Shown piece after piece: positions 5,832 to 8,280 of a stretch of 8,280 nucleotides of DNA (position 1 is the first letter of the stretch; each line of letters opens with the position of its first letter). The translations under genes and the position numbers were made by a program. The notes under the pieces are model-generated. The model saw only the letters and a program-made list of their open reading frames with translations. It did not search any database and was not told where the DNA came from. Origin of the DNA: JASUTC01 sp035447925 (GTDB lineage: Bacteria > Thermotogota > Thermotogae > MWEM01). The DNA lies in the NCBI GenBank assembly GCA_035447925.1, contig DAOTHY010000089.1, positions 1 to 8,280 on the forward strand, written 5' to 3'.

Positions 5832-6175
5832 TGGAATTACTGGTTACCAGTGCAGGGTTTGGCTTGTTTATCGTCTGTCCCAGAATGGCTGCTATGATGC
5901 ATATCATTCATAAGCACACCGATTCATCCATGATGTTGACCGTGTTATTGGGAATGCTGTTTTCCATACCAATTATGCTCTTGATGGTTTTTGTTTTCAA
6001 TAAATTCGGTGTTTGGGGAGCTTTGGTTTTGTGTGTGGCAACTGATTTCGGAGCTGCTTTGATCATGAAAGACATCAGTGTCAAAGCGGGACTTGAAACG
6101 TTAATTGTCGCCTTGTTCGTCATCCTGGGTGTCAAGATAGCTCCTCTAATCTCAGGATTATTGATCAGAAAATAA
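5831..6175 (+). CDS. Small multi-pass membrane protein of the feo operon, unrecognised
   Basis: I do not recognise this 114-residue protein. It is almost entirely hydrophobic with three or four membrane helices (about 3-20, 36-57, 60-78 and 88-112). The N-terminal part is rich in possible metal ligands: Cys16, Met19, Met22, Met23, His24, His27, His29, Met34 and Met35. Cys68 and Asp72 lie in a later helix. It is not the cytoplasmic winged-helix FeoC, nor the short Cys-rich protein sometimes found with feoB. The ATG overlaps the feoB stop (TGATG), a good AAAGGAG site (5813-5819) lies within the end of feoB, and the operon terminator follows 18 bases after the stop, so it is clearly the last gene of the same unit. 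A role as an accessory or stabilising subunit of the split FeoB is inferred from position only. Confidence 0.75.
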   Translation: MELLVTSAGFGLFIVCPRMAAMMHIIHKHTDSSMMLTVLLGMLFSIPIMLLMVFVFNKFGVWGALVLCVATDFGAALIMKDISVKAGLETLIVALFVILGVKIAPLISGLLIRK

Positions 6176-6192
6176 ACACCTTTCTTGTATTT

Positions 6193-6238
6193 CAACAAAA
6201 CTCGAAAGCACTTCTTGTTCTTTCGAGTTTTGTTGTTT
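6193..6238. terminator. Strong intrinsic terminator, likely bidirectional
   Basis: CAACAAAACTCGAAAG (6193-6208) and CTTTCGAGTTTTGTTG (6220-6235) are perfect 16-base inverted repeats around an 11-base loop, followed by TTT. The inner CTCGAAAG/CTTTCGAG stem is followed by a T-rich run in both directions, so it should stop transcription of the feo operon and also work on the opposite strand. Confidence 0.88.
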
Positions 6239-6264
6239 ACTCAATTATACTGAACTGGTATAAT
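6236..6264 (+). promoter_or_regulatory. Promoter of the CDF gene with extended -10
   Basis: TTTACT (6236-6241) as -35, a 17-base spacer, and TATAAT (6259-6264) as -10, preceded by TG to give the extended form TGGTATAAT. It begins at the foot of the terminator, so the CDF gene is a new transcription unit. The start would be near 6270, leaving a leader of about 40 bases. Confidence 0.75.
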
Positions 6265-6280
6265 CGATTATCGTGCACGA
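6260..6280. promoter_or_regulatory. Candidate operator: two abutting perfect palindromes over the CDF promoter
   Basis: ATAATCGATTAT (6260-6271) and TCGTGCACGA (6271-6280) are both perfect palindromes and share one base. They cover the -10 box and the predicted transcription start, where a repressor would block initiation. No known metal-regulator consensus fits well enough to name one. Confidence 0.45.
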
Positions 6281-6311
6281 ACACATTCAATAGCTCTTCA
6301 AGGAGGCTGAT

Positions 6312-8036
6312 ATGGCAAGACGAGACGAAGGTCACATGATTTTAATGCTGTTGAGGAAGAATGGTCCCATGAGTATCGATGAGTTAAAGACTCATTTTTT
6401 CAAATTTGCCTCTCAATTTGGTTTTGGCTTTGAATCGTCACGTCATCACCATCAACAAACGCATGGAAGTAAGGGGGATTTTTTTCAGGAACTGAATACC
6501 CAAATTAAGATCTTAAGTTATCAGGGGCTCATTGAGAATCAAAACGGCCAATTATCTTTGACACAAGCGGGGCAGATTGAGGGCGAACAAACTGAACAAC
6601 AGTTTGAAAAAGCCGCCGGCTGGGTCAATAGAAATGTGCTTTCTGCAGAAGGGGCTACTCGAAATACACTGATTATTGATGCGGTTTTGGCTTTTTTCAA
6701 ACTCCTGACGGGGTTGATCACTTCAAGTGTGGGTTTGATTGCAGATGGAACGGATGCGGCCTTAGATACATTGACCGCAGGGGTGGTTTTTTGGAGTGTG
6801 AAGAAGAAAAAGGAGATGATTGGTAGTTTCGTCATCGTCGCCATGATGTTAATTACTGCATTTGGGTTGGGATTTGACAGTATATCCAGCATTTTTGCCG
6901 CTGTAAGGGGTGAATCGGAAAACATCACACGGGCAGGACTGGTCATAGCTGTTGAGGGAATGGCATTGGCTTTCGCCTATGTCTTATCTTTGTATCAGCG
7001 TTTTGTGGGGAAAAAGACACGGAGCCTGGCGTTGATCTCCCAATCTGTGGACTCGAAAAATCATATTTATGTCGCTGCAGCTGTTATCGCAGGTGTCATT
7101 TTTTCGATTTTTGGCATTCATTACATTGATGCCGCCATCGGCGTGTATATTGCAGTAAAAATTTTCATTGATTCGATTGGTTTACTCAGGGAAACTTACA
7201 GTTCAATGCAGGGTAAAGAGATTGATTTTGATAAATACTCCGGGCATATTGATACCCTTTGGAAAAGCGAAAAAAACAGGGCGTTCATGGCAACGATACT
7301 TTACAACCTTCTCAAACACGATCGGCTGAGTAAAGAAGCGTTGATCAACATTTTAAAAGAATCCTTTCAACCCGGTTATATTCCTGTCTTAAGTGAATTC
7401 CAAATTGGGTTTGCTGTGAATTCTGATTTTGATAAGCTGTTTCCAGTTCTTATCGAGCCGCTGATCAATCGTGAAATTGTCATACATAATGAAAAGCATT
7501 ACATCCTCAACAAAAGAAAAAGGGTAGAAATTGAAGAGTATATCTCAAATACTTTCATCCTGGAGACAAAACCCGCTGATTTTGAAAAACACTTGAACAA
7601 TCTCTATCACAACGATTTTGACACAATCGATGGAATCAAAATAATTGGCCAATACTTGGATGAGGGCGAAAAAATTACAGCTGCCACGAGGGGGAAACAC
7701 AACCAGTCTATTTGCCTGCTTCTGACCACCAATACAAAGATCCATGTTTTCGCACAGCGTGCAAAGCGCCATTTTTATATCCCTTACAGCGATATCCTGT
7801 CATTTGAGGAAGTCAAAAGCAAGTTTTCGACCATTAAAATAACGATCAGAACTCAAACCACTTCATTCTTTTTTGATTATCTTTCCCTCAAAAAAGCATT
7901 TGGCTTTGTAAACGAGGTAAAGAGACATCTTAACACAGAACAGGCAGACCTAAGGGAAACAGAAGATGAATTCACTCAAAAAATAAAAGTTCTTCACCGT
8001 ATTCAAAAATACCTGGCAAAAGGACTGGGTGTATAA
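6312..8036 (+). CDS. Multidomain cation diffusion facilitator (CDF) metal transporter
   Basis: This 574-residue protein is almost twice the usual CDF length of about 300. Residues 1-95 look like a winged-helix domain (HMILMLLRKNGPMSIDEL ... LSYQGLIENQNGQLSLTQAG) with a histidine cluster HHHQQTH (45-51) in a loop. Residues 115-295 hold the six-helix CDF transporter. TM2 has SVGLIADGTDAALD with Asp148 and Asp152 at the metal site, as in FieF-type proteins. At the TM5 site, where FieF has HxxxD, the sequence is DxxxH (Asp247, His251). The usual CDF C-terminal metallochaperone-like domain is not evident. Instead there is a second winged-helix-like region (about 310-415) and a PH-like domain resembling the YokE/bPH type (about 435-541, with CLLLTTNTKIHVF and FYIPYSDILSFEEV), then a charged tail. 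CDF proteins normally export Zn, Fe, Mn or Co by proton antiport. Start ATG has an ideal AAGGAGG (6300-6306). Transporter family is confident; the flanking domains are pattern-based. Confidence 0.8.
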   Translation: MARRDEGHMILMLLRKNGPMSIDELKTHFFKFASQFGFGFESSRHHHQQTHGSKGDFFQELNTQIKILSYQGLIENQNGQLSLTQAGQIEGEQTEQQFEKAAGWVNRNVLSAEGATRNTLIIDAVLAFFKLLTGLITSSVGLIADGTDAALDTLTAGVVFWSVKKKKEMIGSFVIVAMMLITAFGLGFDSISSIFAAVRGESENITRAGLVIAVEGMALAFAYVLSLYQRFVGKKTRSLALISQSVDSKNHIYVAAAVIAGVIFSIFGIHYIDAAIGVYIAVKIFIDSIGLLRETYSSMQGKEIDFDKYSGHIDTLWKSEKNRAFMATILYNLLKHDRLSKEALINILKESFQPGYIPVLSEFQIGFAVNSDFDKLFPVLIEPLINREIVIHNEKHYILNKRKRVEIEEYISNTFILETKPADFEKHLNNLYHNDFDTIDGIKIIGQYLDEGEKITAATRGKHNQSICLLLTTNTKIHVFAQRAKRHFYIPYSDILSFEEVKSKFSTIKITIRTQTTSFFFDYLSLKKAFGFVNEVKRHLNTEQADLRETEDEFTQKIKVLHRIQKYLAKGLGV

Positions 8037-8140
8037 TAGATCAATCCGAAAGATGGGCGTTTGGCAAAATAGGTTTTTCGTTGGTTAAGATGATGATCTA
8101 TGACAAAAAAAGATCAAACTTCATGAGTGAGGGAGGAGCT

Positions 8141-8280
8141 ATGAACAAAAAAAAGAAGAACAGAGGAAATTGGCTTTACATGATCACAACCATTGCCTAT
8201 ATCCTGTTGTTTATTTGGGTTTTCATGTTGCCGGGGACAAAGGGGCTGGTCATCTGGGATCCGGGATATGCCATGTATTT
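8141..8280 (+). CDS. Membrane protein, N-terminal part only, unrecognised
   Basis: The first 46 codons are visible and the frame is open at the right edge. The sequence starts with a basic stretch (MNKKKKNRGN), then a hydrophobic helix from about residue 11 to 29 (WLYMITTIAYILLFIWVFM), then PGTKGLVIWDPGYAMY. This suggests a membrane anchor or an uncleaved signal sequence with the N terminus inside. ATG 8141 has GGGAGGAG (8131-8138) immediately before it; an in-frame ATG at 8123 lacks a ribosome site. The gene follows the CDF gene after 104 bases on the same strand with no clear terminator between, so co-transcription is possible. Nothing visible points to a function. Confidence 0.65.
   Translation, partial: MNKKKKNRGNWLYMITTIAYILLFIWVFMLPGTKGLVIWDPGYAMY

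Noticed and set aside
6539..6946. Minus-strand open frame of 135 codons inside the CDF gene
   Set aside because: It is antisense to the conserved CDF transmembrane core; its sequence is explained by the + strand codons.
8092..8116. Terminator between the CDF gene and the last gene
   Set aside because: TGATCT (8094-8099) and AGATCA (8111-8116) give only a six-pair AT-rich stem with no T run after it.
1..8280. CRISPR arrays, tRNA or rRNA genes, insertion sequences
   Set aside because: No regularly spaced repeats, tRNA cloverleaf sequence, rRNA sequence or transposase gene was seen on either strand.

Overview
The window reads as a moderately AT-rich bacterial chromosome segment with strong AAGGAGG-type ribosome binding sites, several GTG starts, tightly coupled genes and consensus sigma-70-type promoters. 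This fits an anaerobic low-GC Gram-positive (Clostridia-like) bacterium, but that is an inference from style and gene content, not from a marker gene. All confident genes lie on the + strand. The theme is transition-metal handling.

Layout. (1) 1-621: the 3' part of cobS, cobalamin synthase. (2) 622-991: an AT-rich gap ending in a perfect TTGACA-17-TATAAT promoter embedded in AT palindromes. It also holds two short minus-strand reading frames of doubtful reality. (3) 992-6175: a probable seven-gene operon. It begins with a membrane-anchored NikL/CbiL-like protein and a secreted NikK/DUF4198 (COG5266-type) protein, both resembling accessory subunits of nickel/cobalt transporters. It continues with two FeoA proteins and a FeoB that is split into a GTPase protein and a membrane protein. 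It closes with a small unrecognised membrane protein. A 16-bp inverted repeat forms a terminator at 6193-6238. (4) 6236-8036: a second promoter, overlapped by two abutting perfect palindromes, drives a 574-residue cation diffusion facilitator (CDF) with winged-helix-like and PH-like domains around the transporter. (5) 8141-8280: the start of an unrecognised membrane protein that runs off the window.

How the parts may fit. FeoA/FeoB import Fe2+ using a GTPase-controlled channel, and CDF proteins usually export divalent metals. The window therefore pairs an uptake operon with a probable efflux gene. The most unusual features are the nickel/cobalt-type extracytoplasmic proteins joined to a split, divergent FeoB, where no NikMQO core genes are visible, and the multidomain CDF with an inverted TM5 metal motif (DxxxH instead of HxxxD). 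Together they suggest either a Feo system with extracytoplasmic metal-handling helpers, or a FeoB relative whose substrate is not simply iron. The metal specificity cannot be read from the sequence.
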